Origin: Nematostella vectensis | Lineage: Eukaryota > Cnidaria > Anthozoa > Actiniaria > Edwardsiidae | NCBI RefSeq assembly: GCF_932526225.1 | Contig: NC_064039.1 | Location: forward strand, 11,426,139 to 11,490,138 | Direction: 5' to 3' | Length of the DNA: 64,000 nt | Part shown: one piece after another, positions 1-31,169 of the stretch | Layout of the letters: the number at the start of each line of letters is the position of its first letter | Numbering within the stretch: position 1 is the stretch's first letter | Notes under the pieces: generated by a model | Databases searched by the model: none | Seen by the model: the letters and a program-made list of their open reading frames with translations, nothing else | What the model was told of the DNA's origin: nothing | Made by a program: the position numbers and the translations under genes

Positions 1-82
1 CAATTACATAAAAGGGATCTTCCTTGGAGATTGATAAATACCCGGTCTGACGGCGAAGATACCAGTTCTTATTTAGCTTCAG

Positions 83-19292
<19,210 letters not shown>

Positions 19293-19596
19293 TGCCAAGC
19301 TATGTGTAGATAGGAGTAAAGTAATTAAGTTCTGCCACAAGACAGCAGGTCAAAAAAAGGCACGCAAATAACTTCACAGTGTTAATGATGGGGTCTCGCA
19401 AATGTCCACTCATTGTTTTTTGAATAAAGAGCATTACATTTGACATAGCTGTTGTAAGTAATACTTACACACAAAATAAGTTATTTTCATACACAAACTG
19501 ACAGACAGGATAGATTATACAGTACATGAAATATTAATAAATTTGAAGGGAGCTCTATGTAATGATTCCACTGGTCTTGTGGCTAAATTCCATCTT

Positions 19597-21960
19597 TTAA
19601 TTCATTTTCACATTTTCCTGTAAAAAACTGTCCATTATTAGGGATTGGAACTCCTTGGTTGCATATACCTTTTTAAGATCCAAAAACATATCATCTGCAT
19701 TGAAATGTTGGCTACAAACAAGGTCTTTTAAAGTTACTTGCCTTTTTTGGTATGTTTCAAACAATTTGCTACTGAGCATACTTGAATAATGCAATAAATG
19801 CTGTAAAACTGCATTGATAGGCAAATGATTTTTTTTATTTGCATAAGTTTATACATACATAAAACACAACACTGGGCTGTTCTAAATATAGAAATTTTCG
19901 ACACTGCTGGACATGCACAAAAATATATCTTCCAAAGTTTCAAATAACTAATAGATACCAAAACCACAGTTGTAGAACTAATGTCCAATAGGGTGTAACA
20001 GGGTGTCTACATGCAACAATCTGTTCAATGGACTGAAATGCCATTTACTACATAGGTCATGGCTGGGGCCAAACCCTAGTTGGACACTACCTTTCCAGTA
20101 GCCATGACCTAGAGCAAATAGCTGTGGCTCAAAGAAATATGTGGAGTTCTGGGTAACAAACCTCACCTATGATACAATGAGAAAGGGGAAAAAAGAGTGT
20201 TTTAAAGCTGAGTAAATCTAAGGCTATTTCATAGATATGTAAACCACTTGTTATAATCACATTACACATATAAATATATTTTCATCACTTGACTAGAGGC
20301 CGGACTCTGTCTACTTCCTCTGTGCATGAAGTCTCTCTGTATTATGGGAGCCTAGGTGGCGCAGTTGGCAGAGCGTTGCTCTGTAGTGCCTGTGCTTCTC
20401 ACCACAGGTTTCCCGGTCGCTCTGTAGTGCCTGTGCCTCTCACCACTGGGTCCCGGGTTCGACTCCCGGTTCCTACGTGAGTCGAGTTAGTTGGTCTCGC
20501 CTTTGCTCCGAGGGTTTTTCTCCGGTTTTCATCCCTCCACAAAACCAACAATTTCGATCTTAGCTGTGATCCGTGGTCAGACATGAATTGTATTCGGCTG
20601 CCTGAGGCGCCTTCAATTCGACCACGTCTGAATCTGCGCTCTCGTAATTCAGCTTCCCAGCTGCAATGAAAGTGATTAGCTACTCCAATTTATTTATTTA
20701 TTTTATTTATTTTTATTTATTTCTTTACCTCCTCTAGGTAAGCATTCCAAGCTGTGTTCTTACTATCATCATGCTGCTGCAAAAAAAAAAAGGATAAGAA
20801 TGGCCTGCATTATCAACAAACATCAGCGGAAAGGCATACAAGTGGGGCATGTTTTTCAGTTTATAAAATGTTCAATACTTCTGGGAACCACACAACCTGA
20901 CAGTTATTCAGTGATTGTCAAGGGAAAATGTGATGTTGAGTAATCATGGTCTTGACCAAAGTGACTACATCAGGGCATGTACAGGACTCCTGGGGAATAT
21001 CTGTAACATATTCTGAACTGATTTAATGTATAACAGGAAAGACTTCAGCCAGACTGTTTAATTTGTAGGCAGGACTGTGGACAGAGGTTATATTTCAAGC
21101 ACTAGTCCCGAGGCATACAGTACAATCTCAACCCTGTGTCTTTGAAAACACTAATATGAACTGATTTTTTGGGTATCTCAACCCTGTGTCTTTGAAAACA
21201 CTAATATGAACTGATTTTTTGGGTATAGTGCATTATTTAGTACCTTGGTTGAGTTCTTCTCCTGTTCAGCGGCTAGTTTTTCCTCTTTCTTCTTCTTCAA
21301 CTGAAGCTGTCTAGCTGCACCACCCATACGGCCAGTCAGAAACTTTCTCTTTCCCTGTGTTATTTGGAGCAATACTTCCCCCATAAGTTTTCATTACTTG
21401 TTAATAAGCTATGGTAGCTTGATGATTAGGACAACTAATCAGGGAAATTCATTATGAAATTCATTATGGAATTGCCACTTTACAACATGTTGATTTAGAA
21501 ATATCGTTGCCACCACTATTACTAGTCATACTTGTACCACGCTGTTGAAACTGAAAATACTTTCACAACAAAGAATAATTATTGTTTATAAGCTACCATA
21601 GCAACGCGCGCGCCGAGTTTTTTTGAGTTCTATTCCATGTGTTATTTCTTTGACGAAACGATCTTTTGATCTGAAAGAACCAACAATTTGACTATAATTT
21701 ATAACTCAATAAATCACCCCTCTCAAATAACACGATAGCGTAAAATAATGCGCAAGTCTGGCTAAAATAAATATGTCCTTTCCTTTCGATTCCTTTTCTA
21801 TAAGCACTGCATTTCTACAAAATGAGTATTATATGTAAACACATTCTATTTGGGTCTTTATAAATACCTTTCTGCTAAGCCTTCTCAGCTTTTCTCGCTT
21901 CGCTTTCACGTTTCTTCTCAGCGATGCTTTGCTAAAGGGAAGAAAACTCATCCTCCAGCT
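19597..21960 (-). CDS. Unrecognised small coiled-coil gene, at least five exons
   Basis: Splice signals and phase give exons, in coding order, of about 21960-21868, 21354-21244, 20776-20729, 20166-20091 and 19808-19597 (stop). The last four sum to 447 nt, that is 148 residues plus stop in frame. The protein begins with a basic Lys/Arg-rich stretch (SLRRNVKAKREKL, KRKFLTGRMGGAARQLQ), then a charged helical segment (KKKKEEKLAAEQEKNSTK), NTAWNAYLEE, and a hydrophobic/aromatic C-terminal half (FFEPQLFALGHGYWK, LKDLVCSQHFNADDMFLDL). The first exon and start codon are not resolved; an in-frame TGA lies just upstream of exon 1 as drawn. The 20091 donor (GTAGTG) is weak. I do not recognise the family. 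It is convergent with NUP98, 0.3 kb apart. Confidence 0.55.
20347..20640 (+). mobile_element. tRNA-derived SINE
   Basis: The head has a box A (TGGCGCAGTTGG, 20357-20368) and a box B (GGGTTCGACTC, 20455-20465) in tRNA-like spacing that is expanded by an internal duplication of GCTCTGTAGTGCCTGTG. The tail has conserved blocks GAGTCGAGTTAGTTGGTCTCG and GAGGGTTTTTCTCCGG. A diverged sister copy is at 6149-6305. It lies inside an intron of the minus-strand gene. The broken tRNA fold and missing acceptor stem exclude a working tRNA. Confidence 0.8.
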
Positions 21961-22039
21961 CCTGCAGTTCTCACGAAGAGTCCATCACATTCTGTCACTT
22001 TAATTTGGCCTCTCGCATTTACTCTCCGAGACTGAATCT

Positions 22040-22637
22040 CTTTGGCATATTTACAATTAAACTTGGAAATTAGAGTGAGGTTTCAAAAATAATCGCGCGA
22101 GAACATAGGAGAAATCTACAAAACCAAAATCATAGCGAAGACATTCAGGGATTCAAGAATCGGACTACCCTGCTGATTTTCAATAAATTCTTTCGACGTA
22201 AAAATAAAATCGGGACTCAAAATAACTGAATTCAAGACATTTTGGGATAAGTCGCGGAAAGACCGTATCCCTTTGAAGAATAGGCGCAGGAACCACGCGA
22301 AATTCTGGCCATGTTTGATACCAAATCAAACCTTGTTCTTCCGTCTGTGCTTTCCCGCCATCCGATCTTATTTTCCGAAGCTAGCGAAAATCCTACAAGC
22401 CTTCGAACATAGGGCCCGAGCAGATTCGTAAATTCGGCACCAGTCCTCTGAAAACGTGCCCCGTCCAAGATGGCGATTTGACACGAAAAACCCTGCCGCT
22501 TTTGGAGTGTTTTGTGCCCGGCGTGAAAAGATTTCCCTCCCCCTAACTAAAAAAAAAAGGTGTATCCAACAACTTAGGCTCTGCAAACTTTTATTGGTCT
22601 TTGTATAGAGCACTAGCTTTCCAAGTACGAGACGCCC
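22040..22637. other. Intergenic DNA, possible promoter side of the minus-strand gene
   Basis: Between the minus-strand gene and a MITE. Two overlapping minus-strand frames (22232-22468, 22368-22613) are open but lack protein-like features. No clear TATA box or known motif is seen. Confidence 0.4.
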
Positions 22638-22802
22638 CAGGCGCGTACTTAGGATTGGTTAAAGGGGGGGGGGGGGGGGGGGGGGGCAGCCATAAGCATC
22701 ATATGGAAAAAGCAAAGTATTTGGATATTCCTAAATAAGAAATGACCCATATTTTATCGCCAAGGGGGGTGCGCCCCCTGCACCCCCCTGTGTACGCGCC
22801 TG
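22638..22802. mobile_element. MITE with CAGGCGCGTAC ends
   Basis: Perfect 11-bp terminal inverted repeats, CAGGCGCGTAC at 22638 and GTACGCGCCTG ending 22802. The element contains a run of about 26 G residues (near 22661-22686) and a GGGGTGCGCCCCCTGCACCCC hairpin-like stretch near its right end. It is non-coding, of hAT-like type by end sequence. Confidence 0.75.
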
Positions 22803-22819
22803 CGTTCTTCCAGAACGTG

Positions 22820-23110
22820 TTGTCACCAGCATGTCTGTAACGGCTAGTTCACTCTCATTGCTCTCATCACTTTCATCACTCTCATTGCTCTCATCACTTT
22901 CATCACTCTCATCTTCACTGCTACTAATTCCCAGCTCTTCAATGAGCGCTTCTTTATCCCCGTGCTCTTCCTCTTCTTCTTTTTCCTCTTCTTCTTTTTC
23001 CTCTTCTTTTTCTTCCTCCTCCTCCGTTTCTTCTTCTTCCTCTTCCTGTTCTTCATCTCCTACTTCTGCCTCCCCCTCTCTTTCCTTGTCGTCTCGTGCT
23101 ACGTTGTGAT
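22820..23110 (-). pseudogene. Acidic low-complexity coding remnant
   Basis: On the minus strand one frame reads a long Glu-rich tract followed by ALIEELGISSSEDESDESDE and repeated SDESNE, then a VTTRSGR-like end near 22810. Such acidic tails and TRSGR ends are seen in transposon-encoded polyproteins, but I cannot assign it. The Ser-rich reading on the plus strand (22831-23109) is the complementary shadow of the same low-complexity DNA. Confidence 0.3.
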
Positions 23111-23179
23111 TCTGTGACCTGACGAGATGTACTGTGATTATGTAAATCTTGTCTTGTTTAAGAGCACTGATAATTTCCG

Positions 23180-26100
23180 ATAGTGAGAACTAAAATTCCG
23201 ATTCAAACTAGAACGTTGAATCAGAAGAAGTCGGGAGAAGAAATGTCAATCGATTCTTCAGATAAAGTTTTTGAGGAAGCGAATCTGCATCTTATTGATG
23301 GTGAAACCGAAGCTCTACCCGTGTTTGTGGATCTTGTATCGCACAACTCGACAGCAGATGACTTAAATGGTTGCTGCACAGGTTGCCTAGAGCTCAGATA
23401 AGAGATCAGTGAAATGAAGGAGGAAATCAAAAGGTTGACAGCAGAAAATCAATCGGATTTAAAATTTCCCGCCAACCATGGCCGCGAGCGAATATATGCT
23501 AATCATTGAGAGTTTGCGAGAGAACAACGCCAGCCTAATTAAGGTCAGTTGAGTCACTAAGCAAACAGCTTCTACTCCAAGGTCAGCAGGGTGAGCGGGT
23601 AACTAGCAATGATGATTTCCCTTCCTGCAACATTGAGCGATAGACTCAACCGTGCAGTCCTACCCCAGTCCAGGTATTAAACCAGGGCAGCGCGACCGGC
23701 AAGAAAAAGAAACGGAGGAAGAAAAAAGCTAGGCCAAGCAATAGTCCCCCAGCAAACGACCCCAGTCCGGACCATGCAGCAGGCAGTGCCGTCCCGCACC
23801 CGGTCGCAGACCAACTCGCAGCTGAATCCCGGCGTAAAAGAACTACATTTATCGCAGTGGATTCGTTGGTAAAACACATAGTTGTAGTAAAGATTAGTGC
23901 CTCTGACCCTGATAACTACTACGTGGTCAAACTCTTTCAGGAGCAACAGTTTTCGATATGGAAGATTTCGTGAAGCCCCTAGTCAGACGGTCTCCAGACA
24001 ACGTCATTCCACATGTCGGGACCAACGACTTAAAGGATTGTGCTCCCTGGAATATTGCGGATTCCATCTTGAATATTGTCACTCAAATAAAACAAGATTC
24101 CCCGCTTACTTCAACGATGGACTGGCATCAAAAGCGCGTCAGGTAAACTCTTTTTTAGAGGGCTTGTGTGACCAGAACAAGATCAGTTTCCTTAGTAACT
24201 CTAACATTACAAGGGAACACTTAAACTATACTTAAATAGGCAGGGAAGCGAAGCTCTCCAAGACTATTTCTCCACCACTATTTCCTATTGACCTGCTCTT
24301 CCGTGTGAAGTTGCTGTAGCCCCTGAACCAAGTAATTTTTTTAGCGCACCCAACAGGCTAAATACACAAAGCAATCCATTTTCATTATTACCTTCAAATC
24401 GTGGTTTTAAAACTGCCTGTCTTAATGTGCGTAGTCTGTTGATGAACTGAGGGTTTTGCTTGCCGGTAATCCACTTGATGTCCTGGCTATCAATGAGACA
24501 TGGCTTGACTCTACTAAAAGCGATAACGAAGTAAGCACGGGCTATCATATAATCCGCCGCGACAGAGCGGATGGCAAAAATGTTGACAACGGAGAATCTG
24601 GAGGAGGTATTTGTTTTTATATTCGTGAAAATAGTAATTTTTCTCTTCGTCCGGATTTATCTGTTGATCAATTAGAAAATTTGTGCCTCGAAATCTGCAA
24701 ACCGAGCTGCAAGACATTTCCCTTGGTAACTTGGTATCGTCCACCTAACTCTACGGTAGATAAATTCGATTTATTTGAGGCTTTAATTGGTAAGCTAGAT
24801 GCCGAGAATGTTGAATATTGAATATTAAATCAAGACCATGCGAATGTTGGTGAGTCGCTTGTCGCTAATATGCTCACCCTGAACCAATCTAAGACGGAGT
24901 TCATGCTTATTGGCTCCAGACAACGTCTTTCCACCTTCGAATCAGCACCATCTTTGGCAATCGAAGGGGTACCGAAGAGCTTTAATTGGTAAGCTAGATG
25001 CCGAGAATGTTGAATATTGGCTATTAGGTGACATCAACTGCAATTTAGGCGCGGCCACCTTAGACCATAATTCTAAAATTTTCTCTAGTATCGCAGACTT
25101 ATATAACCTCGAGCAGTTGATAGAATCTTCTTCTACTATGATTTTTTTAATTTTCACTAATTCGCCAGATAATGTAATTTGCTCCGGTGTCTCTCATGTC
25201 GGCATTAGTGATCATAGCTTAATCTATAATTTCCGTAAGCTCTCTACTGGTCTATCTAACAAGGATCACAAAACTTGAACCTATAGGAACTTCAAAAATT
25301 TTGACCCGGCCAGTTTTAGAGCCGATATTAGTTCACAGGATTAGGAAGTTGTCAATACACTAAACGATCCGAACGATATGTGGCGTGTTTGGAAGGCAAA
25401 CTTTAATTGCATTGTTGATAGACATGCTCCCGTGCGTGTAAAGCGTGCACGAGCGGGATATTCAAAAGTTTAAAGCGATGCGCTCTAAAGACCCCGTAGA
25501 TTGGGTTGTTTTCAAGAAACTTCGTAATTCTGTGAACAATGAGCTAAAATTGGCGAAACAATCGTACTATAATAATGCATTTTATGAAAATGAAAATAAT
25601 GTAATGAAAACTTGGAATATTATAAACGAGTTAACTTCATGGAAAGGAAATGAGCAACAAATCAACGAAATTAAGTTAAATGAATCCACCATAAGTGATT
25701 CTCAAAAAAATTCTGATGAATTCAATAATTATTTTGCCGGTATTGGCCCTAAACTCGCAAATGAGATATCGGTAAGTGATAATAATAGCCGTTCGTTTTT
25801 CTTTCATGTAAATCATTAAGTAACAAGTTCCATTTAAAGCCAACCAATCGCTCCATAGTCCTATCTCTTTTGTCTAAACTTTATAAAAACAAAGCAACGG
25901 GTTTGGATAAAATATCAGCTAGACTTCTTCGAGAATAGCTGTGCGCTATTTTTAATCGTTCCATTGAGAAGTGTATTTTTCCCGATGAGTGGAAATGTGC
26001 AAAAGTCCTGCCCCTATTCAAGCAAGGGGAGCGCAGAGACATGAATAATTACCGCCCAATTTCAATCATTCCGGTTGTGGCGAAAGTATTCGAACGGATA

Positions 26101-27395
26101 CTTTACGATCAAGCCTATGCTTTCTCGACCAACAATAATATTCCATCTAAGTGTCAATCAGGGTTTCGATGCCTTCACTCTACAGTCACTGCCCTTCTTG
26201 GGGCAACAAATGATTGGGCATATAACATCGACCGCGGCAGTATTAACTCGGTAGTCTTTCTTGGCCTCAAGAAGGTCTTTGACACTGTCGATCATTCAAT
26301 TCTTCTCTCAAAATTAGATGCTTACGGCTTTGGGTGTTCTGCGAGTAATTGGTTTGCGTCTTACCTCCATGGTCGGAGCCAGAAATGTTTCGTGAATGGC
26401 CATCTGTCTAATGATCGCACCCTTCTTTGTGGAGTTCCGCAAGCACAATATTAGGTCCACTTTTCTTCCTAATATATATATCAACAATCTGCCAAATTGC
26501 TTTGAACACCCAAAGCCACGCATGTACGCTGACGACACTCACCTCACTTTTGAGAGTAATAATATTGAAGACATAAATCTTTATTTAAATCAAGACCTTG
26601 CGAATGTTGGTGAGTGGCTTGTCGATAATATGCTCACCCTGAACCAATCTAAGACGGAGTTCATGCTTATTGGCTCCAGACAACGTCTTTCCACCTTCGA
26701 ATCAGCACCTCTTTGGCAATCGAAGGGGTACCCGTAAAGCAAGTACCCCATACCAAATCTCTTGGGGTGCTTATTGATGAAAATCTTTCTTGGGGTGAGC
26801 ATATACACAAATTAACCAAAAAGATCGCATACGGCATCGGAGCCCTGAAGCGTATTAGACAATTTGTCCCAGCTACAACATTGCGGTACATTTACAATTC
26901 TAAAGTCCAACCACATTTTGATTATTGCTCTCTCGCCTGGGACAATTGTAACATTTCCCTAGCCTATAAACTTTAAAAGTTACAAAACCGAGCGGCAAGG
27001 GTTATGACTTTTTCTAGCTATTACACTAGTGCCGACCCTCTTATTCATCAGCTAGGCTGGAAAAGACTCGAGAGCCAAAGGAAGTTTCAAAAAGCTATTA
27101 TGGTCCATAAATCACTGCATGGTCTAGCACCGGACTATTTGTCATCTCTTTTTATGGATCGTAATAGCGTTACCAGGTATACGTTGAGAGACAGCGAGGG
27201 CAAATTAGCTATTCCAAAGCCCCTCACCAGCACTCTGAGAAGCAGTATTTTAATAACTATTTAGTATATATTTTTTTATAGCTTAGATTAGATATTATAA
27301 ATAAGATAATAATTAGATATTATAAGATAACTATTATACTGAGAGTTTACCGTGTATAAATAAAGCATTACTACTTACTACTACTACTACTACTT
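23180..27395 (+). mobile_element. CR1-like LINE, near full length but inactivated
   Basis: ORF1 remnants (23183-24240) contain an acidic start, a coiled-coil-like ELR..EISEMKEEIKRLTAEN stretch, a Lys-rich patch, and an SGNH-hydrolase-like HVGTNDLKD block (24015-24041), as in ORF1 proteins of CR1/L2 elements. ORF2 remnants show an APE endonuclease (NETWLD, GDINCN, SDHSLIY) from 24456 to 25278, then reverse transcriptase (NNYRPISIIPVVAKVFERIL, FLGLKKVFDTVDH, GVPQ, MYADDTHL at about 26521-26544) and a connection domain to 27264. Frames are broken by several stops and shifts. The end is AT-rich with an ACT microsatellite (27368-27395). A piece of the RT region is copied into the endonuclease region. 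Confidence 0.85.
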
Positions 27396-28330
27396 CGCGG
27401 GCATTTAAGCTTGTGGTGCCTAATATAGAGATCTAGGACAGACACTTTCTCTTTCTTTAAATCTCCAGAGCGAGAGATCTCGCTTCTTCTCTTTTTCGTT
27501 AGCTGTCACCCTTGCCTCTTTTTCTTTTTAAACTCAAGGTCTTTCAGGTAATGTAAGTAGTCCGTGACAAAGTTCTTGTTTGTGATAAACCCCTTGCTAA
27601 ATGCATCGATAGATTCGTCCTCAATTTCACCTAAAAATACAAATAACCGATGATACTATAGAATGCGCTGACAGGGGCTGTTGTACATTTTTCTTCGAGA
27701 AGGCTCATGTCAGCTTTTTTTGCTTTTGGGGTCGGTTTTCTGCCTCAACAAAAAAAAAATCATGAAAACGCAAGCAAAACAGGCACCACGCTGCTGCCCG
27801 GAAAAGGCGCCAATTTCAAAGCGGTCCCTAGAACTGCTGAAGAAAATCTCTCCGTTTGTCGAAGATGATGATGCTATCGACTAAACACGATCTAGACGAA
27901 TGGGTTCTCGCAAACCTGGGGTAACGCGAGAAGAGATGGCTACGAAATTTGCATTCTGAAAAGTTCCCTTAGCTGAATGACAGTGGGAAAATTCTACTAC
28001 GGGAATTTGTCCCGAAAGGGCAGGGAAGAGAAGTAGAAGACGAAGAAGATAATGATAAAGGAGATGACGGAGACGAAGGAGATGACGGATCGTCTTTAGA
28101 TGACGGGCACATCGTTGCTTATTGGGAGCGTTCATTTGGAGAGCCGTACATGACGTCGTGCCATGACTGAAGAACTAAACAACATTTAGCTCAGCCTGTA
28201 TACGCGCTCTAGCATGTTGTTGTTATCATTTGTAATTAAGAAGAGCGCGCCTCCCTAGCTCTGCGTTCCACACCATGGTAGATAATCACTAAAATGTCAC
28301 CAAGCATTATATGTACAGCAGTTGATCAGA
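27396..28330. other. Intergenic with two weak coding-like remnants
   Basis: On the minus strand, an acceptor-like TTTTTAG at about 27633-27640 precedes a 42-codon open stretch (27632-27506) reading EIEDESIDAFSKGFITNKNF and ending in a basic tail and stop. On the plus strand, an acidic open stretch (about 28029-28170) ends in GHIVAYWERSFGEPYM. Neither is recognised. They may be exon remnants of one decayed gene or transposon. Confidence 0.3.
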
Positions 28331-28365
28331 TCCAGAGAGCATATCTTGAGCCGATTATAGCAGTT

Positions 28366-28494
28366 TCCCGAAATGTTGTCCTATCCGAGAAACAAATATA
28401 TGTAGGTACCCTTTGTTTAGCTGTCAAAATCTGATGGAAAGACAAAAGGCATCTATCTCTATATATATTTATTGGATAGGACAACATTTCGGGA
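28366..28494. repeat. Inverted repeat with 20-bp arms
   Basis: CCCGAAATGTTGTCCTATCC (about 28367-28386) and its exact complement GGATAGGACAACATTTCGGG (about 28474-28493) flank about 87 bp with an AT microsatellite. It lies just upstream of a hammerhead-like remnant and may be part of a Penelope-like terminal repeat. Confidence 0.7.
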
Positions 28495-28499
28495 AACGG

Positions 28500-28665
28500 C
28501 TGTATATATATATAAAATCTCCTAATGAGTAACCACGAAACAGGCTTGTAGAGATGAAACGGTAGTTTGCGTGTTTTTTTTCCCCTACAAACCAAGATAT
28601 ACCCCGCTCTACACCTATGTATTGAGCACTGTTATATGAACGCCTGCACTCACGCATTATATAGG
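28500..28665 (-). mobile_element. Penelope-like terminal fragment with decayed hammerhead ribozyme
   Basis: About 160 bp shared in inverted orientation with 40490-40650: the blocks around CGCCTGCACTCACGCA, GTATTGAGCACT, CACCTATG and ACCAAGATATA match closely. The ribozyme strand is plus: stem I ATCTC/GAGAT (28517-28521 with 28551-28555), core CTAATGA (28522-28528; consensus CTGATGA), a shortened stem II, GAAA (28537-28540), and a two-base-pair stem III with the TA cleavage position at 28549-28550. The mutated core and collapsed stem II make it inactive by inspection. Confidence 0.65.
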
Positions 28666-28789
28666 GGATATATATGTAGGGAATTTGGGGATTCTCCCCA
28701 GGAATAAATGTTGAATTTCATGTGGTCCGGAATTTGATCAAAATATACCTATTTAATAGGCCCTCCCCCAAATCCGAGTTTAGAAAATC

Positions 28790-28814
28790 GTGCCCCCCCC
28801 CCCCCCCCCCCCCG
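28790..28814 (+). repeat. Poly-C tract
   Basis: More than 20 consecutive C residues in intergenic DNA, similar to tracts at 3002-3018, 22661-22686 (as G) and 58101-58124. Confidence 0.9.
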
Positions 28815-29521
28815 ATAAATAATGACTGCTCTTTAAGCCTCCGGATATGAGCTCCCTAAAGGGGAATTTGTGTAGGTTTTTCTTTCCTTTAATAGCAGTG
28901 TCCCCACAGCCAAAATGTTTACTTATGGTAATTAGTGATAATTAGGTTTTACCAAAGGGAACTCGGTCAAATCGAGAGGGCAAAAAAGCGGGAATTTTGA
29001 AACTAATAAGGTTTCGACTTGGCACTCATAGAATCATTGAGTTTTATTCATCAAAAGTTGTTTGAAACTGGGATTCCATCTTTAACATTTTAACACAAAT
29101 GCTATTCTAGCCTTCAAAAAAGGGCCTATTGTCACATTATCACTCGTTAGCCAAAGAATGGATACAAATCTTCTACCGAAACATGCTATCCTTCTTACTT
29201 TAACATCCGCAGTACTAGCAAATAAGATTAGCAAATAAGGGGTGGGTGCTGGGTAATTTGGTGTACAAAGAATAAAGTGCTCCACACATCAACGTTTAGT
29301 GGATTCAGCTTTTTCCCGCATGATGTTAACGTCAAAAATCGGGATTTTCCTATCCCTATCAAGGTTGCGTCGGGATTCGGGAAATTCGAGTGATGACAGT
29401 ATTGGACATGTGTGGAATCCCGACGAAATCGGGATGGTTGGACACTCTGTAATATTACATGTGGAAGAATATGATTCAGTCAAATTATAGTTATATCTCT
29501 TCGATATTCTAATGGGATATT

Positions 29522-29760
29522 CTAAACATCGGCGGGATAGTTCAAAATAAACTTGGATGCTCGACGCTGGATGTTCTCAATCAGAGCTTTGTGCTTGCCT
29601 GTCGAAGGCGACCAAATGCAAGAAGCATACTCCAGGTGGGGCCTAACAAGGGTGCAGTCTAGCAGCTGTCTTGTAGTTGGGTCGAGGATGTCAGAACAGA
29701 CCCGCTTCACTAGTCCAAGCACCCTGTTTGCTTTTGCGCACATAGGCCCGATGTGGGGAC
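29522..29760 (-). mobile_element. LINE fragment (RT connection domain)
   Basis: A minus-strand frame reads AKANRVLGLVKR, RQLLDCTLVRPHLEYASCIW and KALIENIQRRASKFIL, the conserved region downstream of the YxDD box in CR1/jockey-type reverse transcriptases. Only about 75 residues remain; no start, catalytic box or tail. Confidence 0.8.
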
Positions 29761-29769
29761 CCCAAGACA

Positions 29770-30690
29770 GATTGCCAGATTGCCATTCGCGTAAGATAAC
29801 TTTTTTGTATTAAAGAACAAAAACTACAAGCTCAAAACTTGCATGTAACTGATGGATTTACACCTCGACTGTTTATTATTGTTCTGCTGAGAGGTGGAAT
29901 AGAAATTGGAGGTGAAAAATTGAAGCAAGAGTTTTCAATTTTGAAATGTCTTCTGTGCGCAGGAATGACGCACGGGAATGACGCCACGAGCTCGCGCTGT
30001 TGTGAAGTTTTTTTTTGCTTTTTCTTCCACGTTTCAGGATAAATTCCATAAAATTATATTGATGATAATTCTATAAATGAAATCAAACATTCTTTATGTA
30101 CCTTCTAAGCGATTTGAAAACTTGTTGTTTGTTTGAGGAGTTATTAAGCAGAAGAAAAGCGAATTTTGATGCACAAAAATGTTCACAGGACAGATATCAC
30201 TTTGGCTGGACGTTATCGACTGATATTTGTCCTGTGAAAATGTGCACGTGACCCGTATTGACCAATGAGCGCGCGTGAAAATTCATCACTGGGACACTGG
30301 ATATAATGACTCATAGTGAGTAGCGAAAAAGCAGGAGAAAAACCCACTTGAAGAGAAAGAGACAAAAAACCTTTGTTCAAATTCGAAAAATTTGGTTCAC
30401 AATCTTTATCGTTTATCTGTGCGCGCTGCAAACACCGATTGCATGCGCTCGCGTACGCACTAAAAAACACGCCATTTCAAACTTTGTAAAAAACTGTTTT
30501 CGTTGTATGTGTTGTATTACTGAGAATTATTAAAATCATTTATTTGAAAGAAGTATGAGAGTGGATCTATACTAAAACAATTAGACTACTCGTTCTCGTT
30601 TTCTATGAGTCATATTGGCAACTCGGCGCTACGCGCCTCGTTGACTATCTGTTGACACATAGAAAACTCGAACTCGTAGTGTAATTGTTA
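29770..30690. other. Intergenic DNA, nothing assigned
   Basis: Short open frames on both strands lack protein-like features. A near-palindrome around TCCTGTGAACATTTTTGTGC (30170-30245: ACAGGACAGATATCA versus TGATATTTGTCCTGT) suggests a small foldback sequence. Confidence 0.4.
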
Positions 30691-30704
30691 AAAAGAAAAA
30701 TCGG

Positions 30705-31166
30705 CCATGTCACACGTACGTTATTTCTCTCGCGAGCGACCTGTTTCGCAAAAAAATTGTTGCCGGTCGCACGCGCATTTTTTTGCGTGTGATACCCCCC
30801 TTTGCAACTCGTTTTGCATTTCTCAAAGTCGCACGAAAAGTAGAACGCTACTTTCTGCAACAAATTATTTCAAGAAAAACTTCACGTGTGACAGGGCGCG
30901 TGCGACCTGAAACAATTTTTTTAAGAGGCAAGCTGCAGCCGAAAAATCTACGTGTGACAGGGCTTTAATTGTTAAATAGAAAACTCGAACTCTCAAGGCC
31001 CTGTCACACGTACGTTTTTTCTCTTACCTGTCTCGCAAAAACATTGTTGCAGGTCGCACAAATTTCTTCAAGTCGCAGCAAAAAGTTGACGCGTGACATG
31101 GTTTTTGCAACAATTTTTTTGCGAAACAGGTCGCAAGAGAAAAAACGTATGTGTGACAGGGCCTTT
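30705..31166. mobile_element. Two adjacent foldback MITEs with CCCTGTCACACGTACG ends
   Basis: The right element (30995-31166) starts AAGGCCCTGTCACACGTACG and ends GTATGTGTGACAGGGCCTTT. Its arms extend inward through ACCTGTCTCGCAAAAA and GCAACAATTTTTTTGCGAAA. A longer, degraded relative occupies 30705-30965, beginning ATGTCACACGTACGTTATTT and ending CTACGTGTGACAGGGCTTTA. Both are non-coding and could fold almost completely into hairpins. Confidence 0.8.
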
Positions 31167-31169
31167 AGT

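Noticed and set aside
20347-20470. tRNA gene
   Set aside because: Boxes A and B are present, but an internal duplication and lack of paired acceptor stem show a SINE head.
22831-23109. Ser-rich 92-residue plus-strand protein
   Set aside because: Low-complexity complement of an acidic minus-strand tract; no gene features.
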